Positions 16,329-25,794 of a stretch of 64,000 nt of DNA are shown piece after piece. How positions within the stretch are numbered: position 1 is the first letter of the stretch; the number at the start of each line of letters is the position of its first letter. Source of the DNA: RPQJ01 sp035554635 (lineage in GTDB: Bacteria; Pseudomonadota; Gammaproteobacteria; Steroidobacterales; Steroidobacteraceae); assembly GCA_035554635.1 (NCBI GenBank), contig DATMIB010000003.1, forward strand, positions 1 through 64,000. The letters are read 5' to 3'. The notes beneath the pieces were generated by a model that was given only the letters and a program-made list of their open reading frames with translations, was not told where the DNA came from and did no database searches. The translations under genes were made by a program, and so were the position numbers.

Positions 16329-17024
16329 ATGACTGCCGACGACGACAGCGACGCGGCCGCGCCGCAGCCCTTCCGGCCTCCCGTCCCGCAACCCGCGACG
16401 ATCTCCGGCCCCGCGGGCACGATCGAGGCGCGCATCGAGGATCCGGTCGCGGCCGGCGTTGCGCATGTCGTCGTCGGCGTGGTCTGTCATCCGCACCCGC
16501 TCCACGGCGGCACGATGCAGAACAAGGTCGTGCACACGGCCGCACGCGCGATGCAGGAGGCGGGCGCCGCCACGGTCAGGTTCAATTTTCGCGGTGTCGG
16601 CGCCAGCGAGGGCCGCTACGACGAAGGCGTCGGTGAAATCGAGGACGCGCTCGCGGTGATCAAGTGGGCGCGGGAGCGGTTTGCCTGCGACACGCTGTGG
16701 CTCGGCGGTTTTTCGTTCGGCGCCGCGGTCGCCCTGCGCGCCGCGGTGCAGGGTGCGCGACCGTCGCGACTCGTCACGATCGCCCCGCCCGTCGGACGCC
16801 TGATCAACGAGCCGATCGCACGACCGGACACGCACTGGCTCGTCGTCCAGGGCGACCGCGACGAACTCGTCGACGCCGGTCGCGTGCGCGAGTGGGTGCG
16901 GGGCTTCTCGCCGCCGCCGGAACTGCTCGAGCTCACGGACGCCGAGCACTTCTTCCACGGCAAGCTGCTCGAGCTGCGTGCGGGCATCGTCCGCTTCCTC
17001 CGTGACGCAAAGGCCGGCACCTAG
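16329..17024 (+). CDS. Alpha/beta-fold hydrolase
   Basis: A 231-residue cytosolic hydrolase of the COG2945-like group. The CHPHPLHGGTMQNKV oxyanion region, FNFRGVGASEG, the nucleophile elbow GFSFG (Ser near residue 132), the acid in QGDRDELVD and the catalytic His in DAEHFFHG make a complete triad. The first 25 residues are an Ala/Pro/Asp-rich lead. The substrate is unknown. It is followed by the HU terminator region on the other strand. Confidence 0.88.
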   Translation: MTADDDSDAAAPQPFRPPVPQPATISGPAGTIEARIEDPVAAGVAHVVVGVVCHPHPLHGGTMQNKVVHTAARAMQEAGAATVRFNFRGVGASEGRYDEGVGEIEDALAVIKWARERFACDTLWLGGFSFGAAVALRAAVQGARPSRLVTIAPPVGRLINEPIARPDTHWLVVQGDRDELVDAGRVREWVRGFSPPPELLELTDAEHFFHGKLLELRAGIVRFLRDAKAGT

Positions 17025-17078
17025 CCGTCGGCTCACGCGAAACCCCTGCAAAAACAGGGCCACGCGCCACACTCGCGC

Positions 17079-17114
17079 AAAAAAAACGCCGGGACGCACT
17101 GCTGCGTCCCGGCG
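17079..17114 (-). terminator. Intrinsic terminator of the HU-like gene
   Basis: A perfect 12-bp stem (CGCCGGGACGCA / TGCGTCCCGGCG, 17087-17114) with a four-base loop is followed, on the reverse strand, by a run of eight T residues (A-run 17079-17086 on the forward strand). It lies 37 bases beyond the stop codon of the HU-like gene and also faces the end of the hydrolase gene. Confidence 0.93.
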
Positions 17115-17151
17115 TCGGTCGTAGCGACGAATCGCTGCGAGTGAGCTCAGC

Positions 17152-17466
17152 TCAGTTCACGAACCCCTTGAGGTTCTTGAGCGGCATCACGCGGACCTTC
17201 TTGCTCGCCGGCTTCGCCTTGAAGGTCATCTTCTCGCCCGTGAACGGGTTGATGCCTTCGCGCGCCTTCGTGGCGGGCTTCTTCACGACCTTCATCTTGG
17301 CCAGGCCGGGGAGGGTGAACAGGCCGTGCGACTTCAGGCTCTTCTTGATCACGCCGTTCAGGGATTCGAACACCGAGCCCACCTGCTTCTTCGACAGGCC
17401 CGTGTCCTTCGAGATCGTCGCGAGGATGTCGGACTTCGTCGGTGCAGAGCTCTTCTTGGCTGCCAT
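17152..17466 (-). CDS. HU/IHF-family DNA-binding protein
   Basis: A 104-residue nucleoid protein, longer than typical HU (about 90) by a Lys/Ala/Ser N-terminal tail. The fold includes SDILATISKDTGLSKKQV and SLNGVIKKSL helices and the beta-arm region with GINPFTGEKMTFKAKP, then a basic tail ending LKNLKGFVN. The spaced Lys-rich ends suggest strong non-specific DNA binding. It is monocistronic with a good promoter (17531-17558), an AGGAG ribosome site and a strong terminator, consistent with high expression. Confidence 0.92.
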   Translation of the reverse strand: MAAKKSSAPTKSDILATISKDTGLSKKQVGSVFESLNGVIKKSLKSHGLFTLPGLAKMKVVKKPATKAREGINPFTGEKMTFKAKPASKKVRVMPLKNLKGFVN

Positions 17467-17530
17467 CTTGATGTGTCTCCTAGTGTGGTGCTGCGGGCCG
17501 CTGGCCCCGGTTAGTCTCTCAGCGCGCGGA

Positions 17531-17558
17531 AAAATACCACGAAAACTAGGCCTTTCAA
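17531..17558 (-). promoter_or_regulatory. Sigma-70-type promoter of the HU-like gene
   Basis: On the reverse strand TTGAAA (17558-17553) and TATTTT (17536-17531) are separated by 16 bases. The box lies in a short AT-rich patch about 65-90 bases upstream of the start codon, leaving a leader of about 58 bases that contains a small GGGCC/GGCCC hairpin. Confidence 0.7.
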
Positions 17559-17603
17559 TACGTCGAAACCGATTCTTTCCTATTTTTTTAGTGGTCCGGC
17601 GAC

Positions 17604-18140
17604 TCAGTCCGCAAAGAACTCGCGCTTGAATTTGACCATGTACGGCCCGTTGCCGCCGCGGGGGCTCGACGCGATGTCGAACACGAGGATCTCGTTGCCG
17701 CTGATGCCGACCTCGCCGATGAAGTAGATCGAGTCGCCTTCCTGCACGCGGCGCATCTCGAGTCCCTTCACCTGGCCGTTGAGGTTGTAGGCCGAAGCGC
17801 TGACGTCGCCGTCGACGGGCGTGGTGCGGCCGTCCGGCGCCTTGGCGAGCAGCGAGACGTTGAGCAGCACGCGGTTCGCGCTGCGCTCGATGCCGTAGGC
17901 GCGCGCGACGTCGGCGCCGAGTTCGTCGGTGCGCAGCGCGTTGTAGTGGACCTCGTAACCGTCGAAGCCCTGGAAGCTGTCTTCCGCCGGACGTGCCGTC
18001 GGTGGACGACTCTCCACGCCTGGGCCACAGGCCGAAAGCAACGTACCGCCGAATGCGAAGAGACAGACGGCCGCGCTCAGTCGTGCGGCAAGCGATCGGG
18101 GGCGAGCGGTCATGCGCGCCGCGTCGTGTGCTGTCGTCAT
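17604..18140 (-). CDS. DUF4426-type lipoprotein
   Basis: A 178-residue protein with a signal peptide and lipobox LLSA-C38, hence a probable lipoprotein. The mature part (GYEVHYNALRTDEL, ANRVLLNVSLL, YFIGEVGISGNEILVFDI, KFKREFF) matches the DUF4426 pattern known from the Pseudomonas gene next to yggT/proC/pilT. ATG at 18140 follows a GGAGGGAACG ribosome site, which decides the start over the upstream ATG at 18194. The function is unknown. Confidence 0.85.
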   Translation of the reverse strand: MTTAHDAARMTARPRSLAARLSAAVCLFAFGGTLLSACGPGVESRPPTARPAEDSFQGFDGYEVHYNALRTDELGADVARAYGIERSANRVLLNVSLLAKAPDGRTTPVDGDVSASAYNLNGQVKGLEMRRVQEGDSIYFIGEVGISGNEILVFDIASSPRGGNGPYMVKFKREFFAD

Positions 18141-18264
18141 CGACGTTCCCTCCGGTGACGTGGCCGTCCGTCGTCTGCGGCGGCCGTGCGCCACTATATG
18201 CCGCGCTGCGCAGGAGCGGTAAAGCCGGCCCCGCCGGCACTGAGCGGCGTGCGACGCGTGGACC

Positions 18265-18570
18265 TCAAGCCTGGGTGGAGGCCAGGACGCGTTGCAGTGC
18301 GGCAGGAATTTCGACGAGCCCGTGCAGGCGCAGCCGCTTGTCGCGACCGGTCAAGCCTTTTTCCAGGGTGACACGCGAGCGCGGCAGGTCGCACGCCTCC
18401 GCGACGAACTCGACCAGCGCCGCGTTCGCACGTCCGTCGACCGGCGGCGCATGCAGCCGGATGCGCAGGCGCTCGCCCATCAGTCCCGCGAACTCGGTCC
18501 GAGCAGCGCGCGGCTGCACGCGCACGTCCACCAGCAGGTCGGGGCCGTCGCGTCGGATCGGCGTGCTCAT
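18265..18570 (-). CDS. yggU: DUF167/YggU family protein
   Basis: A 101-residue protein of the UPF0235 family. The typical core is present: VRVQPRAARTEFAG, LRIRLHAPPVDGRAN, ALVEFVAEACDLPRSRVTLEKG. The function is not established. It is in the same orientation as, and 19 bases downstream of, yggT, a pairing common in gammaproteobacteria. Confidence 0.92.
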   Translation of the reverse strand: MSTPIRRDGPDLLVDVRVQPRAARTEFAGLMGERLRIRLHAPPVDGRANAALVEFVAEACDLPRSRVTLEKGLTGRDKRLRLHGLVEIPAALQRVLASTQA

Positions 18571-18589
18571 CGCCGCGGAAATGCGTGGC

Positions 18590-19114
18590 TCAGCGCAGCA
18601 GGATGATGACGGCCTGCAACGCGATGATGAGGAACAGCGCGGACAGGTCGAGACCGCCGAGCGGCGGGATCAGGCGACGGAACGGCGCCAGCAGCGGTTC
18701 GCAGATGCGGCCGAGCACCAGTCCGACCGGACTGTACGAGGCACCCGCGAACCAGCTCATCAGCGCGTAGATCAGCACCGCGTAGAGGTAGAACTGCAGC
18801 ACCGTGAGCAGCAGCCCGTACGACGCGCCGATCACGACCAGGTCGAGCCGCAGCATCGCGCGGCTGACGAGCAGCAACACGACGGTCTTCACGAGCTGCA
18901 CGATCAGCAACGCGACGAGGGAGGCGACGTCGAACTTGCGGCCCGGCGGAATCACGCGCCGCAGCGGCAGCACGAGCGGGTTGGTGAGCTTGAGCACGGC
19001 CTCGCCGACCGGGTTGCGGAAATCCGCGCGCACGAGGGGCATGATCACCCGCAGCAGGAACACCACCACGACGAGCGTGAGCAGCGTGTTGAGCACGAAA
19101 TAAAGCGCGTCCAT
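18590..19114 (-). CDS. yggT: YggT family inner-membrane protein
   Basis: A 174-residue protein with two repeated YggT units, each with paired helices: ALYFVLNTLLTLVVVVFLLRVI with the NPVGEAVLKLTNPLVLPLRRVIPP motif, and VLQFYLYAVLIYALMSWF with the ICEPLLAPFRRLIPPLGGLDLS motif. In other bacteria YggT has been tied to osmotic tolerance and septum or shape functions; no specific role can be read here. It lies in a proC-yggT-yggU run. Confidence 0.93.
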   Translation of the reverse strand: MDALYFVLNTLLTLVVVVFLLRVIMPLVRADFRNPVGEAVLKLTNPLVLPLRRVIPPGRKFDVASLVALLIVQLVKTVVLLLVSRAMLRLDLVVIGASYGLLLTVLQFYLYAVLIYALMSWFAGASYSPVGLVLGRICEPLLAPFRRLIPPLGGLDLSALFLIIALQAVIILLR

Positions 19115-19147
19115 CGATGCGGGGCCCCGGAAAGTTGCGATCTGGTT

Positions 19148-19972
19148 TCAGGTGGCGCCGTATTCGCGCGCCAGTTCATTCGAGCGGCGCGCGGCGGCTG
19201 CCACCGCGCGCGTCAAAATAGCACGCAGGCCCGCTTCCTCGAGCACCTCGAGCGCGGCCGCCGTCGTGCCGCCCTTCGAGGTGACCTGCGCGCGCAGTTG
19301 TGCCGGCTCGATGCCGGATGCCGCGGCCATGCGCCCGGCGCCCTGCGCCGTCTCGAGGCAAAGCGTGCGCGCCGTCACGGGATCGAGGCCGAGTTCGACA
19401 GCCGCGGCCTGCAGCACTTCGATCAGCAGGAAGAAGTACGCAGGACCGGTGCCGGACACCGCGGTCACCGCGTCCATCTGTTCTTCCGCCGGGACCCAGA
19501 CCGTGCGTCCGCAGGCCGAGAGGATCGCCTCGGCATCGGCCCGCGCTTCGGCGCCGACTTCATCGCCCGCGTACAGTGCGGAGACACCCGCGTCGATCAG
19601 CGCGGGCAGGTTCGGCATCGTCCGCACGAGCGGCACGCCCGGGCCGAGCCAGCGCGCGAGGTCGGCGAGCCGGATGCCGGCCGCGATCGAAATCACGAGC
19701 GGCTTGCGCTGCGCGACCACAGGCGCGATCGATCGCGCTGCTTCGGCCATCTGCTGCGGCTTGACCGCGAGCACGACGAGGTCGGCCTCGCCGACCGCAT
19801 CGGCACCGGTCGCCATCGCCTGGATGCCGAAGCGGCGCTGCAACGCTTCGCGCTGCGTCGCGACCGGTTCGGCGACCGCGATCGAGGCGGCGAGCGTGCC
19901 GCGCGCGATCAAGCCACCGATCAGGCAGGTCGCCATGTTGCCGCCGCCGACGAACGCGATGCGCTTTTTCAT
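19148..19972 (-). CDS. proC: Pyrroline-5-carboxylate reductase
   Basis: A 274-residue enzyme for the last step of proline synthesis, NAD(P)H-dependent reduction of 1-pyrroline-5-carboxylate. The N-terminal Rossmann motif FVGGGNMA, the VLAVKPQQM segment and the C-terminal signature VSGTGPAYFFLLIEVL and SKGGTTAAALEVLEE are intact. Length is normal. It lies between yggS and yggT on the same strand, the usual neighbourhood. Confidence 0.96.
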   Translation of the reverse strand: MKKRIAFVGGGNMATCLIGGLIARGTLAASIAVAEPVATQREALQRRFGIQAMATGADAVGEADLVVLAVKPQQMAEAARSIAPVVAQRKPLVISIAAGIRLADLARWLGPGVPLVRTMPNLPALIDAGVSALYAGDEVGAEARADAEAILSACGRTVWVPAEEQMDAVTAVSGTGPAYFFLLIEVLQAAAVELGLDPVTARTLCLETAQGAGRMAAASGIEPAQLRAQVTSKGGTTAAALEVLEEAGLRAILTRAVAAAARRSNELAREYGAT

Positions 19973-20078
19973 GTGTGTCGTCGCCCCGGCCCGGCCGGAC
20001 CGGGTCCACTGTGTCCAGGCCCACAGGATACCGCCGCGCGCCGACCGCGCCTCAGGCAGGAACCGGGCCCTGGCTGCC

Positions 20079-20777
20079 TCAACCGCGCGCGCCGAAGATC
20101 GCGGTGCCGATGCGCACGATCGTCGCGCCTTCGAGCACGGCCGCCTCGAGGTCGTCGCTCATGCCCATCGACAGCGTGTCGAGCCGGTGGCCATTCGCGT
20201 TGAGTCGCTCGAGCAGCGTACGCAATTCTCGAAACGGGCGACGCTGCTGCTCGAAGCCCTGCACCGGAGGGGGGATGCACATGAGGCCGCGCAACTGCAG
20301 CCGCGGCAGCCCCTCGATCACGGTGGCGAGCGCCGGCACGTCGTCGACGGCGACACCGCCCTTGCCCGGTTCATCGGCGAGCCGCACCTGCAGCAGCACC
20401 TGCAGCGGCGGCGCGTGGTGCGGGCGTTGCGCACTGAGGCGAGCCGCGGTGCGTTCGCGATCGACCGTGTGCACCCACGCAAAGCGTTCGGCGACTTCGC
20501 GCGTCTTGTTCGACTGCAGCTGGCCGATGAAATGCCAGCGCGCGGCATCGAGGTCGGCGAGTTCGTCGACCTTGGCGGCGCCCTCCTGGACATAGTTCTC
20601 GCCGAAGTCGCGCTGGCCGGCCGCGTACGCGTCGCGCACCATCGACGACGGATGCAGCTTGCTCACCGCGAGCAGGCAGATCGTCGCGGGGTCGCGGCCG
20701 GCGCGCGCCGCGGCCGCGGCGATGCGTTCGCGCACCGACTGCAGCGCGGCGGGTGAGAACTGCGGAGCGGTTAACAT
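20079..20777 (-). CDS. yggS: PLP homeostasis protein (YggS/PROSC)
   Basis: A 232-residue alanine-racemase-fold protein that binds pyridoxal phosphate without enzyme activity and balances the PLP pool. The PLP lysine is in LLAVSKLHP near residue 40; DFGENYVQE, WHFIGQLQSNK and the C-terminal LSMGMSDDLEAAV-GATIVRIG motifs are all present. It is divergent from pilT, with an intergenic region of about 88 bases that must hold both promoters. Confidence 0.96.
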   Translation of the reverse strand: MLTAPQFSPAALQSVRERIAAAAARAGRDPATICLLAVSKLHPSSMVRDAYAAGQRDFGENYVQEGAAKVDELADLDAARWHFIGQLQSNKTREVAERFAWVHTVDRERTAARLSAQRPHHAPPLQVLLQVRLADEPGKGGVAVDDVPALATVIEGLPRLQLRGLMCIPPPVQGFEQQRRPFRELRTLLERLNANGHRLDTLSMGMSDDLEAAVLEGATIVRIGTAIFGARG

Positions 20778-20865
20778 ATTGGGCTCTGAGGGCCTGATCT
20801 ATACTGCGTCCCGCCTGCAGACCCCGGCCGCGTCCGGACCGGGAGTGCGGGCCCAGGGAGCCCCG

Positions 20866-21906
<1,041 letters not shown>

Positions 21907-21954
21907 GCCGACGCCGCGCCCAGCGCGCAACGTCAGGCCTGAGAGCGAGCACAC

Positions 21955-23100
21955 ATGGACCGCGATCAAGGCATCAAGCTCATGCAGGACCTCCTGCGCC
22001 GCATGGTCGAGCGCAAGGGGTCGGATCTGTTCATCACGGCGGGCTTCCCGCCGGCGATCAAGATCGACGGCGAGATCAAGCCGCAGACGAACCAGCCGCT
22101 CACGCCCGAGCAGGCGCAGCTGCTCGTGCGCGCGATCATGAACGACCGGCAGACGAAGGAATTCGACGCGACGCGCGAGTGCAACTTCGCGATCGCGCCG
22201 CCGGGCATCGGCCGCTTCCGCGTGAGCGCGTTCGTGCAGATGGGGCTCACCGGCGCGGTGCTGCGCACGATCAACGCCAAGATCCCGACGATCGAGGAAC
22301 TCGACCTGCCGCCGATCCTCAAGGAGATCGTGCTGTCGAAGCGCGGCCTCGTGATCCTGGTCGGCGCGACCGGGTCGGGCAAGTCGACTTCGCTCGCGGC
22401 GATGGTCGACTACCGCAACGAGAAGACGCGCGGCCACATCATCACGATCGAGGACCCGATCGAGTACGTGCACGCGCACCGCAACTGCGTCGTCACGCAG
22501 CGCGAGGTCGGCGTCGACACCGAGTCCTGGCACATGGCGCTCAAGAACACGCTGCGCCAGGCCCCCGACGTGATCCAGATCGGCGAAATCCGCGACCGCG
22601 AGACGATGGAGTACGGCATCCAGTTCGCCGAAACCGGCCACCTGGTGCTCGCGACGCTGCACGCCAACAGCGCCAACCAGGCACTCGACCGCATCATCAA
22701 CTTCTTCCCGGAAGACCGGCGCGAGCAGTTGCTGATGGACCTGTCGCTCAACATCCGCGCGATGATCTCGCAGCGTCTCGTGCCGCGCGAAGCCGGCAAG
22801 GGCCGCATCGCGGCGATGGAAATCCTGCTCAACACGCCGCTGATCGCCGACCTGATCTTCCGCGGCGAGGTCGCGGCGATCAAGGAAATCATGGCCAAGT
22901 CGAACCGGCTCGGCATGAAGACCTTCGACCAGGCCCTGTACGAGCTGTTCGAGACGGGCGTGATCTCGTACGAGGAGGCCTTGCGCAACGCCGACTCGAA
23001 GAACGAGATCCGGCTCCGGATCAAGCTGGAGAGCAAGCGCAAGGATGCGCACGCGAAGGACGACACCGGTTCGCTGCGCATCCTCGAGGAAGAAGAGTAA
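21955..23100 (+). CDS. pilU: PilU-type retraction ATPase (first copy)
   Basis: A 381-residue PilT/PilU ATPase. It has GATGSGKSTS Walker A, ITIEDPIEY, DVIQIGEIRDRETMEYG and GHLVLATLHANSANQ, and lacks AIRNLI, having NTPLIADLI in its place. The DRETMEYGI and FPEDRR features and the acidic/basic C-terminal tail are PilU-like. PilU acts as an accessory motor with PilT. It is 48 bases behind pilT and six bases ahead of a third paralogue. I regard this as the orthologue of classical PilU. Confidence 0.93.
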   Translation: MDRDQGIKLMQDLLRRMVERKGSDLFITAGFPPAIKIDGEIKPQTNQPLTPEQAQLLVRAIMNDRQTKEFDATRECNFAIAPPGIGRFRVSAFVQMGLTGAVLRTINAKIPTIEELDLPPILKEIVLSKRGLVILVGATGSGKSTSLAAMVDYRNEKTRGHIITIEDPIEYVHAHRNCVVTQREVGVDTESWHMALKNTLRQAPDVIQIGEIRDRETMEYGIQFAETGHLVLATLHANSANQALDRIINFFPEDRREQLLMDLSLNIRAMISQRLVPREAGKGRIAAMEILLNTPLIADLIFRGEVAAIKEIMAKSNRLGMKTFDQALYELFETGVISYEEALRNADSKNEIRLRIKLESKRKDAHAKDDTGSLRILEEEE

Positions 23101-23106
23101 TCGCCC

Positions 23107-24267
23107 ATGGGCGCCAACCCCGACGCCGACAACACGACCGCACCGCACGAGAAGCTCGTCGGCGACACGACACTCGGCGCGGGCGGCGCGGAGACGGGGC
23201 GCAGCTTCGTGCTCAACACGAAGCCGCTGTTCAAGCTGATGGTCGAGAAGAAGGCGTCCGACCTGTTCTTCACCTCGAACTCCCCGATCAAGATCAAGAT
23301 CGAGGGCAAGATCATCCCGGTCAACCGGCAGGTGCTGACGGCCGAGCAGGTCCAGCAGGCCGCCTACGGCCTGATGAACCAGGAGCAGATCGACTACTTC
23401 CAGCAGGAGCTCGAGATCGACTTCGCGGTCTCGGAGCCCGGGCTCGGCCGCTTCCGTGTCAACGTGTTCCACCAGCGCGGCAATCCGGCGATGGTGCTGC
23501 GCTACATCACCGCGGAAATGCCCTCGCTCGAGGAGCTGGGCCTGCCGCCGATCATGAAAGAACTGGTCATGATCAAGCGCGGCCTGGTGCTCATGGTGGG
23601 CGCCACCGGCTCGGGCAAGTCGACGTCGCTCGCCGCGATGATCAACTACCGCAACGAGAGCGCCTCCGACCACATCCTGACGGTCGAGGACCCGATCGAG
23701 TTCCTGCACCGGAACAAGAAGTCGATCGTGAACCAGCGCGAGGTCGGGCTCGACACCAAGTCATTCCACCGCGCGCTGCGCAGCGCCATGCGCGCCGCGC
23801 CCGACGTGATCCTGATCGGCGAGATCCGCGACCGCGAGTCGATGGAGTACGCGATCACGTTCGCCGGCACGGGCCACCTGTGCCTCGCGACGCTGCATGC
23901 GAACAACGCGGCCGAGACGCTCGACCGCATCATCAACATGTTCCCGCGCGACCAGCACGCGCAGGTGTTCCTCGACCTGTCGCAGTACCTGCGCGCGGTC
24001 GTCTCGCAGCGCCTGGTCACGGGCAAGGACGGCAAGCGGTGCGCGGCCATCGAGGTGCTGCTCAACACGCCGCACGTGCAGGAACTGGTGAAGAAGGGCG
24101 ACGTCGTCGGCGTCAAGGAAGCGCTGGTCAAGAGCAGCGAGAAGGGCATGCAGTCCTTCGACACGGCCCTCTACAAGCTGTTCCTCGACGGCAAGGTCAC
24201 GCTCGAGGAGGCGATCGGCAACGCCGACTCGCGCACCAACCTCGAGGCGAAGATCAACTTCGGCTGA
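23107..24267 (+). CDS. Third PilT/PilU-family ATPase (second PilU-type copy)
   Basis: A 386-residue paralogue. It has an extra polar N-terminal tail of about 38 residues before the usual start of the fold. Walker A GATGSGKSTS, LTVEDPIEF, DVILIGEIRDRESMEYA and GHLCLATLHANNA are intact, so it should hydrolyse ATP. The NTPHVQELV segment replaces AIRNLI as in PilU. It lies six bases after the first pilU. In the Pseudomonas arrangement there is only pilT-pilU here, so the third motor gene is an addition, most likely by tandem duplication of pilU. Confidence 0.92.
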   Translation: MGANPDADNTTAPHEKLVGDTTLGAGGAETGRSFVLNTKPLFKLMVEKKASDLFFTSNSPIKIKIEGKIIPVNRQVLTAEQVQQAAYGLMNQEQIDYFQQELEIDFAVSEPGLGRFRVNVFHQRGNPAMVLRYITAEMPSLEELGLPPIMKELVMIKRGLVLMVGATGSGKSTSLAAMINYRNESASDHILTVEDPIEFLHRNKKSIVNQREVGLDTKSFHRALRSAMRAAPDVILIGEIRDRESMEYAITFAGTGHLCLATLHANNAAETLDRIINMFPRDQHAQVFLDLSQYLRAVVSQRLVTGKDGKRCAAIEVLLNTPHVQELVKKGDVVGVKEALVKSSEKGMQSFDTALYKLFLDGKVTLEEAIGNADSRTNLEAKINFG

Positions 24268-24562
24268 GTTCGCGCTCGCGCAGGATCTGCGCCGAGAGAG
24301 CGCGCAGGTCGGTCTTGGGGCGGGCCGGACGCACGGCGTGCGGGGAGCGCGCCTCTTTCGAATACGGGTCGAAGCCCTCGTTGGCCGGCTTCGACGGCTC
24401 GACGAAGTTCTCGAGCAGCGACAGCGCGTCGGTCTGCAGCAGGTCGTGCAGGGCCTCGGGCGACTGCACCTCGGCGGCCGTGTGCCAGACCGCATTGCCG
24501 CGATCGTCGTGCACCACGCGGCCGGCGGTCGGGTTCATCCTCGATTGATTGCGCAACGCCAT
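24254..24562 (-). CDS. Conserved-looking small hypothetical protein
   Basis: A 102-residue protein that I do not recognise. It is hydrophilic, with GRVVHDDRGNAVWHTAAE, a possible helix ALHDLLQTDALSLLENF, and the segment EGFDPYSKEA, then an Arg-rich end. No signal or membrane segment. ATG at 24562 has a GGGGTG site; a second Met at residue 9 is possible. Its last 14 bases overlap the end of the third pil ATPase gene on the other strand. The 248 bases upstream (to 24810) show no gene. Confidence 0.6.
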   Translation of the reverse strand: MALRNQSRMNPTAGRVVHDDRGNAVWHTAAEVQSPEALHDLLQTDALSLLENFVEPSKPANEGFDPYSKEARSPHAVRPARPKTDLRALSAQILRERELSRS

Positions 24563-24810
24563 CACCCCGATCGTATCGAGCTGTCGCGCGGCAATGCCGC
24601 GCGTCGTGGCTCGCAGCCACGCGCGGGCGCAATGGTCGTGTTCACGTGCCGCGGGGTCAGTAGGGGTCTTCCACAGCAGGCAACGCGAATTACCGCGAGT
24701 GGCCGCGCGGCACGGCCGTGTTGCGCGGCGTACCCGCCGAAGCGATGGATCCGGAATGGGTACATGTCGATCGGGACCGTCGATCGGCGCCGCGCCGACG
24801 GGCGACGGGA

Positions 24811-25764
24811 TCAGGCGGCCGGCGGGTAGACCGCGTCTGCCTCGAACACCGGACCGTCCACGCACACGCGCTTCATCGCGAGCGAACCGTCCGGCTGCAC
24901 GACCGGCACCGCGCACCCGGCGCAGCCGCCGACACCGCAGGCCATGAACTCTTCGAGCGACACCTGGCAGGGCACGCCGAAGCGTCGCGCGACACGGGCG
25001 GTCGCCTGCAACATCGGCGTCGGCCCACAGGCGAACATTTCCACTTCGGCCAGCGCACCCGCGTCGAGCGATTCGAGCCAGCGCGCGGCGAGGTCCGTCA
25101 CGTAGCCGTGGAAGCAGCCCGGGAAACCGCCGAAGCTCGCGAGCCGGCTGCCGATGCCCCAGTCGTCGAGCAGCGGCATGCAGGCGATGGCTTCCGGCGG
25201 CAGCCCCGGCAGCAGGATCTGCGACGGCCGGGCCTTGAACGGGAACTCGATCTCCGAGCCCATCAGCACGAGCGGTTTCCAAGCAGCTTCAGCGGCGCGA
25301 GCCTTGAGGGACTCGGCGAGGAACACCATCGGCGGGATGCCGACGCCGCCGCCGACCAGCAGCGTGCGCGGCCGGTCGGTGTGCGCGACGAAGCCCTGGC
25401 CGATCGGGCCCAGCACGCTGATCGTCGCGCCGATCGGCTGCTTGGACAGCGCGTCGAGCCCGGCGCCCACGACCTTGTAGAGGATGTCGATCCAGCCTTC
25501 CTGCGCGTTGGCGCGCATCAGCGACAGCGGCCGTCGCATCGGACGCTCGGCGTCGCAGGTCAAGTGCACGAAACTGCCGGGCGTGGCGGCGGCGGCGCAC
25601 CGCGGCGCATGCAGCCGGATCACGTACTGACGACCCGGGTACTCCTGCTGCGCCAGCAGCTTGCCGTCCTCGACGAAGATCGAGCCGCGGTGCTCGCGCT
25701 CGGCGGCGGGTTTGCCGGTGGTGCGACCGGGGGCGTCGATGCTGCAGGCGGTGGCGTTCGACAA
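24811..25764 (-). CDS. pyrK: Dihydroorotate dehydrogenase electron-transfer subunit-like protein (PyrK family)
   Basis: A 317-residue ferredoxin-reductase-type protein. The FAD domain has RPLSLMR and the NAD(P) domain TLLVGGGVGIPPMVFLAE, followed by MFACGPTPML. A C-terminal 2Fe-2S site is formed by Cys in ACGVGGCAGCAV and KRVCVDGP. In PyrK these pass electrons from PyrD-B orotate production to NAD+. No pyrD is in the window, so the partner is unproven. It follows pyrB by 30 bases on the same strand, which ties it to pyrimidine synthesis. The N-terminal 25 residues are an extra tail. Confidence 0.82.
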   Translation of the reverse strand: MSNATACSIDAPGRTTGKPAAEREHRGSIFVEDGKLLAQQEYPGRQYVIRLHAPRCAAAATPGSFVHLTCDAERPMRRPLSLMRANAQEGWIDILYKVVGAGLDALSKQPIGATISVLGPIGQGFVAHTDRPRTLLVGGGVGIPPMVFLAESLKARAAEAAWKPLVLMGSEIEFPFKARPSQILLPGLPPEAIACMPLLDDWGIGSRLASFGGFPGCFHGYVTDLAARWLESLDAGALAEVEMFACGPTPMLQATARVARRFGVPCQVSLEEFMACGVGGCAGCAVPVVQPDGSLAMKRVCVDGPVFEADAVYPPAA

Positions 25765-25794
25765 GGTTCGGGTTCTCTCTGCTGTGGCGGACGG

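Noticed and set aside
20771..20805. Full sigma-70 promoter for pilT (TTAACA with TATACT)
   Set aside because: The spacing would be 23 bases, too long; only the -10-like TATACT is mentioned.
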